27,979 nucleotides of DNA from an uncultured Muribaculaceae bacterium (lineage in GTDB: Bacteria; Bacteroidota; Bacteroidia; Bacteroidales; Muribaculaceae): the NCBI GenBank assembly GCA_910587235.1, contig CAJUKD010000030.1:1-27979 (forward strand), in the 5' to 3' direction. Numbering within the stretch: position 1 is the first letter of the stretch; each line of letters opens with the position of its first letter. Below, piece after piece: positions 7,909 to 16,865 of the stretch. Position numbers and translations under genes: made by a program. The notes beneath the pieces were generated by a model that was not told where the DNA came from, did not search any database, and saw nothing but the letters and a program-made list of their open reading frames with translations.

Positions 7909-9942
7909 TTACGATTTATGATTATTTTTTTCAGTTAGGGTTGAAGCCCCATAGATGTGGGCCGCAAAGCCACCACCCGGAGCAAGATGCACTTTCAATG
8001 TATCCGAAGGAGCGACATCTGTCGTTTCGCTTCGGTAATCGTTGCCGTTGCGGTGGGCATTGACACCGTCGGTGAAAAGCTTCATTTTCGCGCCGTCTTT
8101 AAGATTAAGGGAGCTGAGGTCGACAGTCAGATCGCGCGGCGTCCAGTTGGTGATGCCTCCGATATACCAGTCGTTGCCTTTTCGGCGTGCAGTCACGATA
8201 TATTCTCCCATTTTTCCGTCGAGCACTATCGTTTCATCCCAGACAGTGGGTATGCTCGAGATAAAGTCAGTACATTCCTGCTCTTTTCTATAGTTTGATG
8301 GCGAATCGCAAAGCATGTTGAGCGGAGAGTATAAAATCATATACAAAGCCAGCTGATGCGAGCGTGTGCCCGGCGCCATGGGCTGGTTGTTGACGGGTCG
8401 GAAGTTGTGCCGGGCGGCATTGACCATGGCCCCCTGGGTATAATCGACCGGGCCGGCCACCTGGCGCAGGAACGGAAGTTCGGTGTCGTACTGTATGATA
8501 TCGAAGCTGTCGAGTTCTGACCACTTCATATTCTCGAGTCCGTTCACTCCTTCCACATTGAGCACATTGGGCCATGTACGGTTTATTCCGGCCGGTTTAT
8601 AGGCACCGTGGAGGTCGAGCACAAGGTGGTATTTGGCAGCTGTTTCGGCGGCGCGGTGGTTGAAGGCGGTCATCAGCTGGTCGTCGCGGTCCTCGAAGTC
8701 GACTTTGAAACCTTTCACTCCCATCTCCGAATAGTGTCTGCACACTTTTTCGAGTTCACGCTCGAAAGCGCGGTAGCCAGCCCACAGGATAATGCCTACA
8801 TTCTTTTTACCGGCATATCCGATTATTTCTTCGAGGTCGATTTCGGGATTGAGGACAAAGAGGTCTTCCCCCTTGCCTGCGGCCCATCCGTCGTCGAGAA
8901 TCACATACTCGATGCCGTTGTCTGCTGCGAAATCGATATAATGTTTGTAGGTCGGAGTGTTGTGTCCGGCCTCAAAATCGACACCTATGATATTGTAGTC
9001 GTTCCACCAGTCCCATGCGACCTTGCCGGGCTTAATCCACGAGATGTCGGCAATGCGCGACGGCTCGGCAAGGAGTTCGCTCAGGTTGCTTGCCGCGATG
9101 TCCTTGTCTGCGCCCATGATAAGGATACGCCAAGGGAAAGTGCGCGGCCCCTCGACACGGGCGATATAATCGGCTGTTTCAGTCACTACCGACTGTATAT
9201 TGTTATATCCGCCGTCGACGGTTTTTGTCGGGTATGGGGCGTGCTTGCCCTTGAGCGAGCTTGTGCCGTCGGGGTTATAGAGATAAAGGCCGGGGTAGTT
9301 GTTCAAATCGGTTTCGGTAATTGCCACAGTGACGCCGTCGGCATCTACCGCAAGAGGCAGGAAGGCGAGACGGCGCGGATTGAGCCGCGACAGCTTTTCA
9401 ACGGTATAACGGTTTTCAAACGAGTTGAAGAACTGCGACTGCATGTCGTCGTCGGAGCCTGTGCGCACATAGGGCACTGTAGCCGTATAGTCGGCCGAGA
9501 AATTGAAGTCGGCCCGCTCCGCGACAATTTCAAAGGGCTTGGTCTGTATGCTCGCAAAACGGTAGGCAAGACCGTCGTCATAGGCACGGAATTCGACGCT
9601 CCATCCACCCTTCATGCGCAAGGTTAGGCCGTTGTAGCTGTCTATGATATGCGACGATTGTCCGAACGGGTTCTCGACAATATTTTCCACCGATTCACGC
9701 ATCGCTTTGGAAACTTTGGCGTTCTTCCCCCACACCGTTCCGTCGGAAAGGCTTATAGAGATCGGGGATTCCGAAAGGATTTCCTTGCCATCGTAAGATA
9801 CGGAATAAGTCATCTCGTAGCCGCAATCTATATTGGCTGTGATTTTGCCGGAAGGAGATTCCACTTGATATTGTTTAGCCGAAACACTGTTCAGGCACGG
9901 CAACAACAAAGCCACAAGAGCATAAAGCCGGATAATTCTCAT
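7909..9942 (-). CDS. Glycoside hydrolase family 97, retaining alpha-galactosidase-like type
   Basis: 677 residues, full length for GH97. Signal peptide 1-22 (SVSA-K). N-terminal beta-sandwich (about 25-300, opening with VESPSGKITANI), central barrel (about 305-560, with AWDWWNDYNI and EYVILDDGWA), and C-terminal beta domain. The motif KVDFEDRDDQ places an aspartate at 415, and NVEGVNGLEN places a glutamate at 464. In the family, retaining members such as the B. thetaiotaomicron alpha-galactosidase BT1871 use an aspartate nucleophile at this place and a glutamate acid/base about 50 residues later, whereas inverting SusB-type alpha-glucosidases use glutamates. This gene therefore looks like the retaining type, with alpha-galactosidase the best guess. 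It is likely periplasmic. It follows GH43 with a 40-base gap and precedes the SGNH esterase by 5 bases. Confidence 0.92.
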   Translation of the reverse strand: MRIIRLYALVALLLPCLNSVSAKQYQVESPSGKITANIDCGYEMTYSVSYDGKEILSESPISISLSDGTVWGKNAKVSKAMRESVENIVENPFGQSSHIIDSYNGLTLRMKGGWSVEFRAYDDGLAYRFASIQTKPFEIVAERADFNFSADYTATVPYVRTGSDDDMQSQFFNSFENRYTVEKLSRLNPRRLAFLPLAVDADGVTVAITETDLNNYPGLYLYNPDGTSSLKGKHAPYPTKTVDGGYNNIQSVVTETADYIARVEGPRTFPWRILIMGADKDIAASNLSELLAEPSRIADISWIKPGKVAWDWWNDYNIIGVDFEAGHNTPTYKHYIDFAADNGIEYVILDDGWAAGKGEDLFVLNPEIDLEEIIGYAGKKNVGIILWAGYRAFERELEKVCRHYSEMGVKGFKVDFEDRDDQLMTAFNHRAAETAAKYHLVLDLHGAYKPAGINRTWPNVLNVEGVNGLENMKWSELDSFDIIQYDTELPFLRQVAGPVDYTQGAMVNAARHNFRPVNNQPMAPGTRSHQLALYMILYSPLNMLCDSPSNYRKEQECTDFISSIPTVWDETIVLDGKMGEYIVTARRKGNDWYIGGITNWTPRDLTVDLSSLNLKDGAKMKLFTDGVNAHRNGNDYRSETTDVAPSDTLKVHLAPGGGFAAHIYGASTLTEKNNHKS

Positions 9943-9982
9943 TGGTTATTGATTGGTTTGTTTTGGGGTTAGTATATCGGAT

Positions 9983-10978
9983 TTATTTAAGTATCAGAGT
10001 ATTTCCGTCGTCTTCCAATTTAAAGATTTTCGCGCGTTCCGCACCGAGCGGACTGTTGGGCCGGTGCAGTACAAGACGTAACTCGCCGTCGAGAGTCTTG
10101 AAAATCATGCCGTGGCCGCCGTTTTTCTCAAACAGGAGCTTTTCCTGCTGACGCCACGGACCTTTCACGCTGCCTGTGACCGATTCGGCAATGCCAATAG
10201 CATAATCGCCGTTACTGAAACTCGACCAGATCATAAGCAGCTTTCCCGTCTTCGTACGGTAGAGGTAGCAGCCGTCAGTAATGTAGCCTTTTGGAGATCC
10301 AGGCGAAGGCTCTATGCCGGTCGACCATTCCGGAGCAGAGCCATAGAACAGAGTCTGCGGCTCCGCGGCCATCGCCGAAAGGTCGGGCTTCAGTTCCACG
10401 GCTTCCATGGTGCCGTCCTCAGTCTGCACCCATTCATGGCAGAATACCATATAAGGCGTTCCGTCTTCGACCCACAGCGTCCCGTCGAGCGCCATCCAGT
10501 CCATAGGAGTGGTGACGAATTTGCTGAAAGGACGGAAAGGACCTTCAGGACGATCGGCATGAAAAATCTGCGTACCTCTCCAGGTGTATTCACCCCACCC
10601 TTCTTTTCTCTTTTTCCATTCGATATCGCTGTTGATGGTGGCAAAGAGATAATAGCGGCCATTGTAGCGGTGAACTTCAGGCGCCCATACGGTGCCGGTA
10701 AGGGCATTGTCGCCGGGAATTCTCATCACCGGTTCCGGCCCTTCCCACGTTCTGAGGTCCTTGCTGCGGAACATCTCCACTCCGCCGAAAACCTGACCGT
10801 CGGCGGCAATCGAATCCGACGTACGGTACATGTAGTATTGACCGGTCTTATTGTCGGTGAGAATGAACGGATCTCTTATCCTGATGTTTTCCAACTCTGT
10901 AGTCGCGGCCGACGCTACGGCCGCCGTACTTGCGGCGAGTATAAAAGCCGCAACGGCTATATTTCCTGTTATTTTCAT
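9983..10978 (-). CDS. Glycoside hydrolase family 43-type five-blade propeller enzyme
   Basis: 331 residues with a signal peptide (1-24). The five-bladed propeller landmarks of GH43 are visible: general base Asp36 in RIRDPFIL, GTVWAPEVH near 95-103, and the pKa-modulating aspartate in ALDGTLWVEDG (Asp165). The usual general-acid motif EGP is not obvious. The equivalent strand appears to read ITDGCYLYRTKTGKLLMIWSS in part, putting Asp235 where Glu is expected; Glu217 (APEWS) or Glu223 are other candidates. GH43 enzymes typically release arabinofuranose, xylose or galactofuranose-like side groups. It has one catalytic domain with no binding module. It starts 7 bases after the GH3 stop, consistent with co-translation. 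Confidence 0.85.
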   Translation of the reverse strand: MKITGNIAVAAFILAASTAAVASAATTELENIRIRDPFILTDNKTGQYYMYRTSDSIAADGQVFGGVEMFRSKDLRTWEGPEPVMRIPGDNALTGTVWAPEVHRYNGRYYLFATINSDIEWKKRKEGWGEYTWRGTQIFHADRPEGPFRPFSKFVTTPMDWMALDGTLWVEDGTPYMVFCHEWVQTEDGTMEAVELKPDLSAMAAEPQTLFYGSAPEWSTGIEPSPGSPKGYITDGCYLYRTKTGKLLMIWSSFSNGDYAIGIAESVTGSVKGPWRQQEKLLFEKNGGHGMIFKTLDGELRLVLHRPNSPLGAERAKIFKLEDDGNTLILK

Positions 10979-10985
10979 TTACTGA

Positions 10986-13259
10986 TTATTTTGCAGTGAA
11001 TTTAAGTGTATGAACGTGTTTGCTGTCGGGACCGACCATCACGTGGAATTCCCCCGGCTCGTAAACGTAGTCGAGATTGGCATTGTAATATTTCAACTTG
11101 TCAGGAGTTATGGTGAAACGCACCTTACGCGTTTCTCCTGCCGGGATGTGCACTCTTACAAAATCCTTAAGTTCTTTCAGCGGCCTTGCTATGTCAGCCA
11201 CAGGATCACGAAGATACATCTGTACGATCTCTACTCCGTCGCGCTCTCCGATGTTTCTGACATCCACAGTCAAGGTCAGCTTCCCGTCTTTTTCCATAAC
11301 ATCGCCGCTAAGCGAAGGATGCCCGTATTCGAATTGCGTATAGCTCATTCCATAACCGAAGGGATAGAGCGGTTCGTTCGAGCAGTCGATATAATTGCTG
11401 CAGTAACGGTTGAACAGGCCTTCCTCCGGATCGGGATGGCTCGGCATCAGATGATTGTAATACAGGGGTATCTGACCGACACTACGCGGAAAAGTAGTTG
11501 TCAGCTTTCCTTCGGGACTACTGTCGCCGAATAGCACGTCGACAATCGCGTCGGCTGCTTCGCTTCCGCTGAACCATACATTCAGAATCGAAGGTATATT
11601 CACGCTCTCCCAGTCGAGGACAAGCGGACGGCCGGTAAACAGCACAAGTACAAGAGGCTTTCCGGTCTTTGCAAGTTTTTTAAGCAAATCCCTCTGTGTG
11701 TCGGGTATTGTGATTTCGGCACGCGAAGCCGACTCACCGCTCATGTCGGACGATTCTCCTATTGCGGCGACAATCACATCCGCTTTCTCCACTGCGGCCA
11801 TAGCTGCCGCGTGCAATTCCTCATCGTTTCCCACATGCGGTATGTTCCGCAGACCCGTAGCTCTGTTCTGCGTTTCCGCATCATAATATATGTTGCTCCC
11901 TCTGGCATGTATTATTTCAGCCTTGTCGCCGACAGCATTACGGAACGCATCAAGCAATGAGGCGTGGTTTTCAGTTCTGGCGAACATACTCCAGCATCCG
12001 CACATATTGTTCGGTGCGTCGGCAAGCGGGCCGACAAGCGCTATCGTGCCCTGTTTCTTCAACGGGAGCAGATTTTTGTCATTTTTCAGAAGGACGAATG
12101 TTTCCGCCGCTATTTCGCGGGCGGCGTCCCTGTGTGATTTTGTAAAGAGTTCGTGTTCCGCTCTTTCAGGACGACAATACCTGTAAGGATCGTCGAATAA
12201 ACCAAGGCTCTGTTTTGCCTCGAGGACTCGGCGACAGGCGTCGTCGATCATTTTTTCCGTCACCTCTCCGCGGTTCAACGCATCCTTGAGGTATTTGACA
12301 TACAGACCCGACACCATGTCCATGTCTGTGCCGGCTTTCAGGCAAAGTCCGGCAGCCTCTTCAAGTGTGGACGTCCCCATTGACGCCACTTCCGGGATAG
12401 AATTGTAATCTGTGACTGTCAGACCGTCGAAGCCCCAGTCTTTTCTGAGCAGGTCGTCCAGAAGCCATCGTGCAGCTGTGGCGTGCCGGCCGTTGATAAG
12501 GTTGAAGGAGGTCATAAGGCTCCCCGATCCTGCGTCTATAGCCGCCTTGAAAGGCGGAAGATAATAGTTGAACATACGTTCGCGGCTCATGTCGACTATA
12601 TTATAGTCGCGGCCGCCCTCGGCAGCTCCGTAAAGGGCGAAGTGCTTCACGCAAGCCATCAGAGTCGAGTCCGACTTCATGTCGTCGCCCTGATATCCCT
12701 TGATGTAGGCTTCGGCGAATACGCTTCCCAGCCATGGATCCTCTCCCGAACCTTCGGCTATGCGTCCCCAACGGGGGTCGCGGCATATATCCACCATAGG
12801 GCTGAAATTCCAGTTGACACCGTCGGCGGTCGCCTCTATGGCCGATATACGTGCCATGCGCTCGACCGATGCAGGATTCCATGTGCATGAAAGAGCCAAT
12901 GGAATCGGAAAGACGGTTTCATAGCCATGTACAACATCGGCACCGACAAGCAAAGGAATGCCGTGAGGGCCTTTTTCCACGGCAATATGCTGAAGACGCG
13001 AGATTTCGTCGACGCCCTTGACATTAAAAAATCCTCCTATGTTACCCGTTGCAATAAGCTTATCGAGTTCAGGACCTAATACAACGCCCGTCTGTATGTC
13101 GCCTCCGACAGGAAGATTAAGCTGGCCTATTTTCTCCTCCAGGGTCATTTCCGACATAAGACTGTCGATGAAATTTTTTCCGGACTCAGGAACAGATGCG
13201 GCCGCAGCGAGCGATAGGCCGGACGTGACAGAAAGAAATATGATGGCTGATTTACGCAT
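10986..13259 (-). CDS. bglX: Glycoside hydrolase family 3 beta-glucosidase, BglX type
   Basis: 757 residues, full-length BglX-like periplasmic beta-glucosidase. Signal peptide 1-21. N-terminal TIM barrel (about 30-370) shows MTLEEKIGQL, the substrate-binding region DPRWGRIAEGSGEDP, KHFALYGAAEGGRDYN and the nucleophile Asp284 in GLTVTDYNSI. The alpha/beta sandwich follows (about 390-620), then a C-terminal fibronectin III-like domain (about 655-745, VDVRNIGERDGVEIVQMYL). The family removes beta-linked glucose, and in some cases xylose, from oligosaccharide ends with retention. It opens the compact enzyme block, and a nested hairpin separates it from the upstream binding-protein gene. Confidence 0.94.
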   Translation of the reverse strand: MRKSAIIFLSVTSGLSLAAAASVPESGKNFIDSLMSEMTLEEKIGQLNLPVGGDIQTGVVLGPELDKLIATGNIGGFFNVKGVDEISRLQHIAVEKGPHGIPLLVGADVVHGYETVFPIPLALSCTWNPASVERMARISAIEATADGVNWNFSPMVDICRDPRWGRIAEGSGEDPWLGSVFAEAYIKGYQGDDMKSDSTLMACVKHFALYGAAEGGRDYNIVDMSRERMFNYYLPPFKAAIDAGSGSLMTSFNLINGRHATAARWLLDDLLRKDWGFDGLTVTDYNSIPEVASMGTSTLEEAAGLCLKAGTDMDMVSGLYVKYLKDALNRGEVTEKMIDDACRRVLEAKQSLGLFDDPYRYCRPERAEHELFTKSHRDAAREIAAETFVLLKNDKNLLPLKKQGTIALVGPLADAPNNMCGCWSMFARTENHASLLDAFRNAVGDKAEIIHARGSNIYYDAETQNRATGLRNIPHVGNDEELHAAAMAAVEKADVIVAAIGESSDMSGESASRAEITIPDTQRDLLKKLAKTGKPLVLVLFTGRPLVLDWESVNIPSILNVWFSGSEAADAIVDVLFGDSSPEGKLTTTFPRSVGQIPLYYNHLMPSHPDPEEGLFNRYCSNYIDCSNEPLYPFGYGMSYTQFEYGHPSLSGDVMEKDGKLTLTVDVRNIGERDGVEIVQMYLRDPVADIARPLKELKDFVRVHIPAGETRKVRFTITPDKLKYYNANLDYVYEPGEFHVMVGPDSKHVHTLKFTAK

Positions 13260-13277
13260 TAATATAAATATACGGAA

Positions 13278-13326
13278 TTGCCTGAAGAAGAGAAGCTGTC
13301 ACAGCTTATAATTCTTCTTCAGGCAA
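13278..13326 (-). terminator. Nested hairpin between binding-protein gene and GH3
   Basis: Outer arms 13278-13291 and 13313-13326 are perfectly complementary over 14 bp. Inside sits a second 6-bp stem, 13293-13298 with 13302-13307, around a TCA loop. It lies between the stop at 13340 and the GH3 start at 13259. No U-tract follows on the minus strand, so it may act as a partial terminator or an mRNA-processing/stability element that sets lower or separate expression of the enzyme block. Confidence 0.6.
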
Positions 13327-13339
13327 GGATTGTTATAGA

Positions 13340-14362
13340 TTATTTGGCTACTTTCACAGCGGCACCTGCGGTCTTAACCACATAGACACCGCAGGGAAGA
13401 CCGGGAACGGTCAGCATACCGGCAGCGGAATAAGCCACCTTACGGCCTGCGATATCATAGACGGCAACAGCTGCTCCGGCATTCTCGACTACGAGGTTGT
13501 CGCCTACGAACGAAGCTTTCAATGTGTTTCCGGCTTCAACACCTTCGACACCGGCACCCGGCTCGGAGAATTCGATGGTGTCGTCGCCAAGGTTCAGGGT
13601 CACACGCACTTTTTTCTCAGGTGTGCAGTCCTCGTCGGCAAAGCCCCAGAAATGGTCAAGGTTTCCGTCGTTCCATGCTCTGCGGATCTTGAGTTTGTCG
13701 CCTATTTTGACAAATTTCACGACTCCGTTGTCCACCGATTCCGGCAGATAGAACCATGTTTCCCAATAGTTGCTGGGATAAGAGATGAATTTGAGGTGCT
13801 TGCTGTCCGCTCCCGGTTTTACGGTACATTCATAGACAAAGACATCATCTGTTCCTTCCTTGGGGTAGATATTATAGGGGAAGGGAACGGATGCGCTGTC
13901 CCACTGCCCGGATATGGCGCCGAGGGGAACTACCATAGGAGCCATCTCGCCTACCCACTGTGCGGTTATCATCACAGACTCGCCGTTGTCACCGAAATAG
14001 ACTTTCACTTCATAGGTGCCCGGTTCTGTAACCCAGAAACGGTTTTCATTGCCTATACCGCTGACAATATTCGCTTCATGGGCATTTATAAGCCAGGAAC
14101 CGCTGACTTCAGGAACATAGCGCACACCTGTATCCCAGTTTCTGGCATCGATGAACTGGAGGTTCTGATTGTAGAGAGTACCGCGGTAGCTGAACACGCC
14201 TTCTCCTTCGTTGGTCATTTCCTGGGCGATGTCAATGTGCCACAGGCTGGGCGAAGCTTCGCCGACCATGTAGAGATGTTCGGGGATTGCGGCCGTTGCG
14301 GCAGCCGTGCCGAGCAGCATTGCCGCTCCGGCAAGCATGCTGTTGAGTAAATGTAAGTTCAT
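13340..14362 (-). CDS. Two-domain SusE/SusF-like glycan-binding protein with T9SS-like tail
   Basis: 340 residues from the ATG at 14362; an upstream ATG (14413) would precede the signal peptide by 17 residues and is rejected. Signal peptide 1-25 (AAATA-A), with no lipobox cysteine. Domain a (about 27-138) begins EHLYMVGEASPSLWHI, and domain b (about 144-268) begins VVPLGAISGQWDSA. Both follow the SusE/SusF carbohydrate-binding pattern of a VG...W opening, an F-Y-G-L strand and an aromatic-rich loop. The final about 60 residues (VYDIAGRKVAYSAAG, GLPCGVYVVKT, VKVAK) match the T9SS type A sorting tail. It is a shortened paralogue of the four-domain protein at 16866-18665, sharing the tail, the b domain and even the 5' leader. 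Its likely role is surface capture of the PUL polysaccharide. Confidence 0.82.
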   Translation of the reverse strand: MNLHLLNSMLAGAAMLLGTAAATAAIPEHLYMVGEASPSLWHIDIAQEMTNEGEGVFSYRGTLYNQNLQFIDARNWDTGVRYVPEVSGSWLINAHEANIVSGIGNENRFWVTEPGTYEVKVYFGDNGESVMITAQWVGEMAPMVVPLGAISGQWDSASVPFPYNIYPKEGTDDVFVYECTVKPGADSKHLKFISYPSNYWETWFYLPESVDNGVVKFVKIGDKLKIRRAWNDGNLDHFWGFADEDCTPEKKVRVTLNLGDDTIEFSEPGAGVEGVEAGNTLKASFVGDNLVVENAGAAVAVYDIAGRKVAYSAAGMLTVPGLPCGVYVVKTAGAAVKVAK

Positions 14363-14407
14363 AACATTTAAGGTTAATAAAAATTTATAATTGGTTTTAT
14401 TTTTCCC

Positions 14408-14429
14408 GCACACCGGCTAAACGGCGTGC
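14408..14429 (-). terminator. Weak intergenic hairpin
   Basis: Arms 14408-14415 and 14422-14429 pair over 7 of 8 positions with one A-C mismatch, around a 6-base loop. It lies in the 76-base gap between the larger GH27-like enzyme and the two-domain binding protein. No U-tract follows on the minus strand; it may be a weak attenuator or processing site. Confidence 0.35.
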
Positions 14430-14438
14430 TTTACGGAA

Positions 14439-16814
14439 TTATTTTTTTAAGATTTTTACTACTTTACAAGCGCTTTTCACCACGTATGCCCCGGCGGAAA
14501 GTCCGTCGATCGCTATCCGTCCGCTGTCGGAGCGACCCAGACAGCGTCCGTTCATGTCGTAGACTTCGACGTCCTTTTCTCCTGATTCCACGTAGAGCGT
14601 ATCGCCAATAAAATATGTGTCAAGACAATCAGGACGGCTTGCAGGATCCGTGGCGAGTGCCGAAGAATTCCGTGGTGCAAAAGTCACCGTCTTATCAGCC
14701 TTGTTCAGAGTCACACGGTAAAAACCGCAGTCATTAGGCTCGAAACCCCAGAACCAATCGAGTCCGCCGCCGTAATCCTCCCGGTATTTATGCGTTTCAC
14801 CGGGCTTGACCATTTTCACCTTATTATTGAAATCGACGTTTTCAGGTACATAGAATGTCGATTCCCACCATTCTCCGGGGCATGAGGCAAATTTGAAATG
14901 GCAACGTCCGGCATCAGGCCGCACCACACCTGTCCACTCGATAATATCGGGATTTTCTTCCGAACCATAGACTATGTGGCCGTTGACATTTTCCCAGCAG
15001 CCTGTCGCTACACCCAGAACGGTCATCATCGGGGGAAGGTCGCCCGTACGAGTTGCCGTAAGCGACGCAAAACTTCCCGTAGCGGAAATCTTCATTGTCA
15101 CTTCATAGCTTCCAGGCTCGTTCACCCACCAGTTTTTTGCGAATTCATGAGGGTCGCCGTTGAACACCTCGACTACTCCCGGATCTACAAGCCATGTTCC
15201 GTTGTCACCCTTGGGAATATAGTTCACCGAATTCCAGTCGCGTGCGCTGACAAATCGGACTTCGCCCTTGAACAATGGGCCACGATAGACAAAGGCACCC
15301 TTCTCTACCGTCATCTCGCAGGCGTTTTCCATTTTCCAGAAAGCGGGAGTGGCCCGCCCTATCATATAGAGCGTGGAAGGCTTCGAGGCTGCTTCGGGGA
15401 GCAGTTTCACTACCTTGCAGCCGCGAGCCGGAACTGTCGCAGTGAATGCTCCCGATACGGAGGATTCATAGACATGCGTCCACATGTCGCGTACCCGGCA
15501 AGTGCCCTGCAGATTAAGTTGCGACAGCTCTACATTCATCTGACGCTCGTAGTCCTCGCGGTTGAAGAATGCCAGAACGACATCGCCGTTGCTCATCGTA
15601 CCCCACCAGATGCAGCTGCCCTCGCTGTTCACTTCGTCCGACAGCGGTTTGCCCACGAATCCGTCCTTGTTGAGAGCCAGAAGTTCTTCATTGGTGTAGA
15701 AACGGTCAAGATCTCCAATCGTTTCGGGGGTATCGGCAATAGCTACAGGTCCGCCTGCTATCAGCTGCAGAGAAACCTGGGCGCGACGTTCGTCGTCGGA
15801 CGAGCATCGGTTCAGACGAAGAAAGTCGCCGTCGAGTATTATTTTGCCGCGGCCGCCGATATGGCTCCAGTGCGTGAAGCCGTCCATCTGGTTGTCGGCG
15901 TAAGGCCAGCGGTCATAGATTGTGCCGCGGTTGAAGGAGGAGAAGTGGTGCCAGCCGCCTATGTTGGCGTCCTGGACTATGCGGGTCATGTTGCAGTATT
16001 TTCTCTCAAGCTCGGCGTCGTTGTAGAGTTCCGGCATAACGATGGATGTGAATATGCCGTATTTAGCTGCGGATTCGCAGATATAGGCCAGACCGCGCTC
16101 GTAGCGCTCGCGGCCGTAGCCGCAGGTAACGGGATAGTCGCGGCCGGGGTCGCCGTCCTCATACCAGCACATGAAGTCCATGCGCACGAAGTCGACACCC
16201 ATGTCGTGGTAATGCTTGAACCAGCCGTCGATATATTCGCGAGCGCCGGGATGGTCGGTCACAAGCCAGGTGAAATCAGGTCGGTCGGTAACATCGGGGA
16301 ACATAACCACATCCTGCGGATTGCGAGTCAGCGAACGCAGGGTGTAGTCAGTACCGGGAACCTTGCTGTCGGGATTACCTTTTATCCAAAGCGGATTGTC
16401 GTAGACACCCACTCTAAGCCCTTTTGCTTTTGCACGTCTGATAAGTTCCTTGAGCGGCATAGAGCCGTAGTGCGTCATGTACACACTACCGTCGCGGGCG
16501 GTCTGAGGCAAGAAGCCGTCGGTGCATATCATGTCGTAGCCGTAGGGCTTGAAACGGGTGGCCATCATGTCGATGACAGCATCCCACTGTTCGGAGCTAA
16601 GATCCATCTGATCATAAGGCACTCCGGCAATCTCCCATTCGCGGGCATATTCATAGATTGTCCAGTAGAGAGGAGCCTTGTAGTTATGGGTCGCAGCTGT
16701 ATGCGGAATAGCGTCATTAGCGGACAAAGAAGCCGCACGGGCAGGCTCTCCGCCCCGACACAGAATAGCCGGGGCAAAGAGTGTGCACAGTAGTCCAAAA
16801 ACAAGCTTGTTCAT
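14439..16814 (-). CDS. GH27-like (clan GH-D) glycosidase fused to two SusF-like domains and T9SS-like tail
   Basis: 791 residues from the ATG at 16814 (another ATG lies 5 codons upstream). The signal peptide is about 1-27, and no acceptable lipobox is present. Residues about 43-375 form a barrel with YGYDMICTDGF, FVRMDFMCWYEDG (candidate nucleophile Asp213) and RIVQDANIGGW (candidate acid/base Asp282). Residues about 376-471 form the C-terminal beta domain typical of GH27/GH36. The combination suggests a retaining alpha-glycosidase; GH27 contains alpha-galactosidases and also isomalto-dextranase. The family number is inferred from motifs, not a search. Two SusE/F-like domains follow (about 480-592 and 597-715), then a T9SS-like tail (about 745-791: VYDMNGRCLG, GLSAGAYVVKS, ILKK). 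The catalytic part is nearly identical to the lipoprotein at 18740-20197, including a 396-bp tract with no differences. Confidence 0.75.
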   Translation of the reverse strand: MNKLVFGLLCTLFAPAILCRGGEPARAASLSANDAIPHTAATHNYKAPLYWTIYEYAREWEIAGVPYDQMDLSSEQWDAVIDMMATRFKPYGYDMICTDGFLPQTARDGSVYMTHYGSMPLKELIRRAKAKGLRVGVYDNPLWIKGNPDSKVPGTDYTLRSLTRNPQDVVMFPDVTDRPDFTWLVTDHPGAREYIDGWFKHYHDMGVDFVRMDFMCWYEDGDPGRDYPVTCGYGRERYERGLAYICESAAKYGIFTSIVMPELYNDAELERKYCNMTRIVQDANIGGWHHFSSFNRGTIYDRWPYADNQMDGFTHWSHIGGRGKIILDGDFLRLNRCSSDDERRAQVSLQLIAGGPVAIADTPETIGDLDRFYTNEELLALNKDGFVGKPLSDEVNSEGSCIWWGTMSNGDVVLAFFNREDYERQMNVELSQLNLQGTCRVRDMWTHVYESSVSGAFTATVPARGCKVVKLLPEAASKPSTLYMIGRATPAFWKMENACEMTVEKGAFVYRGPLFKGEVRFVSARDWNSVNYIPKGDNGTWLVDPGVVEVFNGDPHEFAKNWWVNEPGSYEVTMKISATGSFASLTATRTGDLPPMMTVLGVATGCWENVNGHIVYGSEENPDIIEWTGVVRPDAGRCHFKFASCPGEWWESTFYVPENVDFNNKVKMVKPGETHKYREDYGGGLDWFWGFEPNDCGFYRVTLNKADKTVTFAPRNSSALATDPASRPDCLDTYFIGDTLYVESGEKDVEVYDMNGRCLGRSDSGRIAIDGLSAGAYVVKSACKVVKILKK
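15873..16268. repeat. 396-bp tract identical to 19220-19615
   Basis: Aligned at a fixed offset of 3347 bases, every base of this segment matches the second GH27-like gene, while the first mismatches occur at 15872 (G versus A) and 16269 (G versus C). The tract covers the codons around the candidate catalytic aspartates. Flanking parts of the same genes differ at several positions per 50 bases, which points to recent gene conversion rather than simple old duplication. Confidence 0.9.
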
Positions 16815-16865
16815 AATTTTTATTTGCAAGGAAATTTGTTTTGGCCTGATTGTTTTTTTATAGTA

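Noticed and set aside
14898..16793. 631-codon open frame on the plus strand opposite the GH27-like enzyme (and a similar one at 18770-19822)
   Set aside because: It is the antisense shadow of a well-supported gene. The translation shows no domain, and the two frames resemble each other only because the two sense genes are paralogues.
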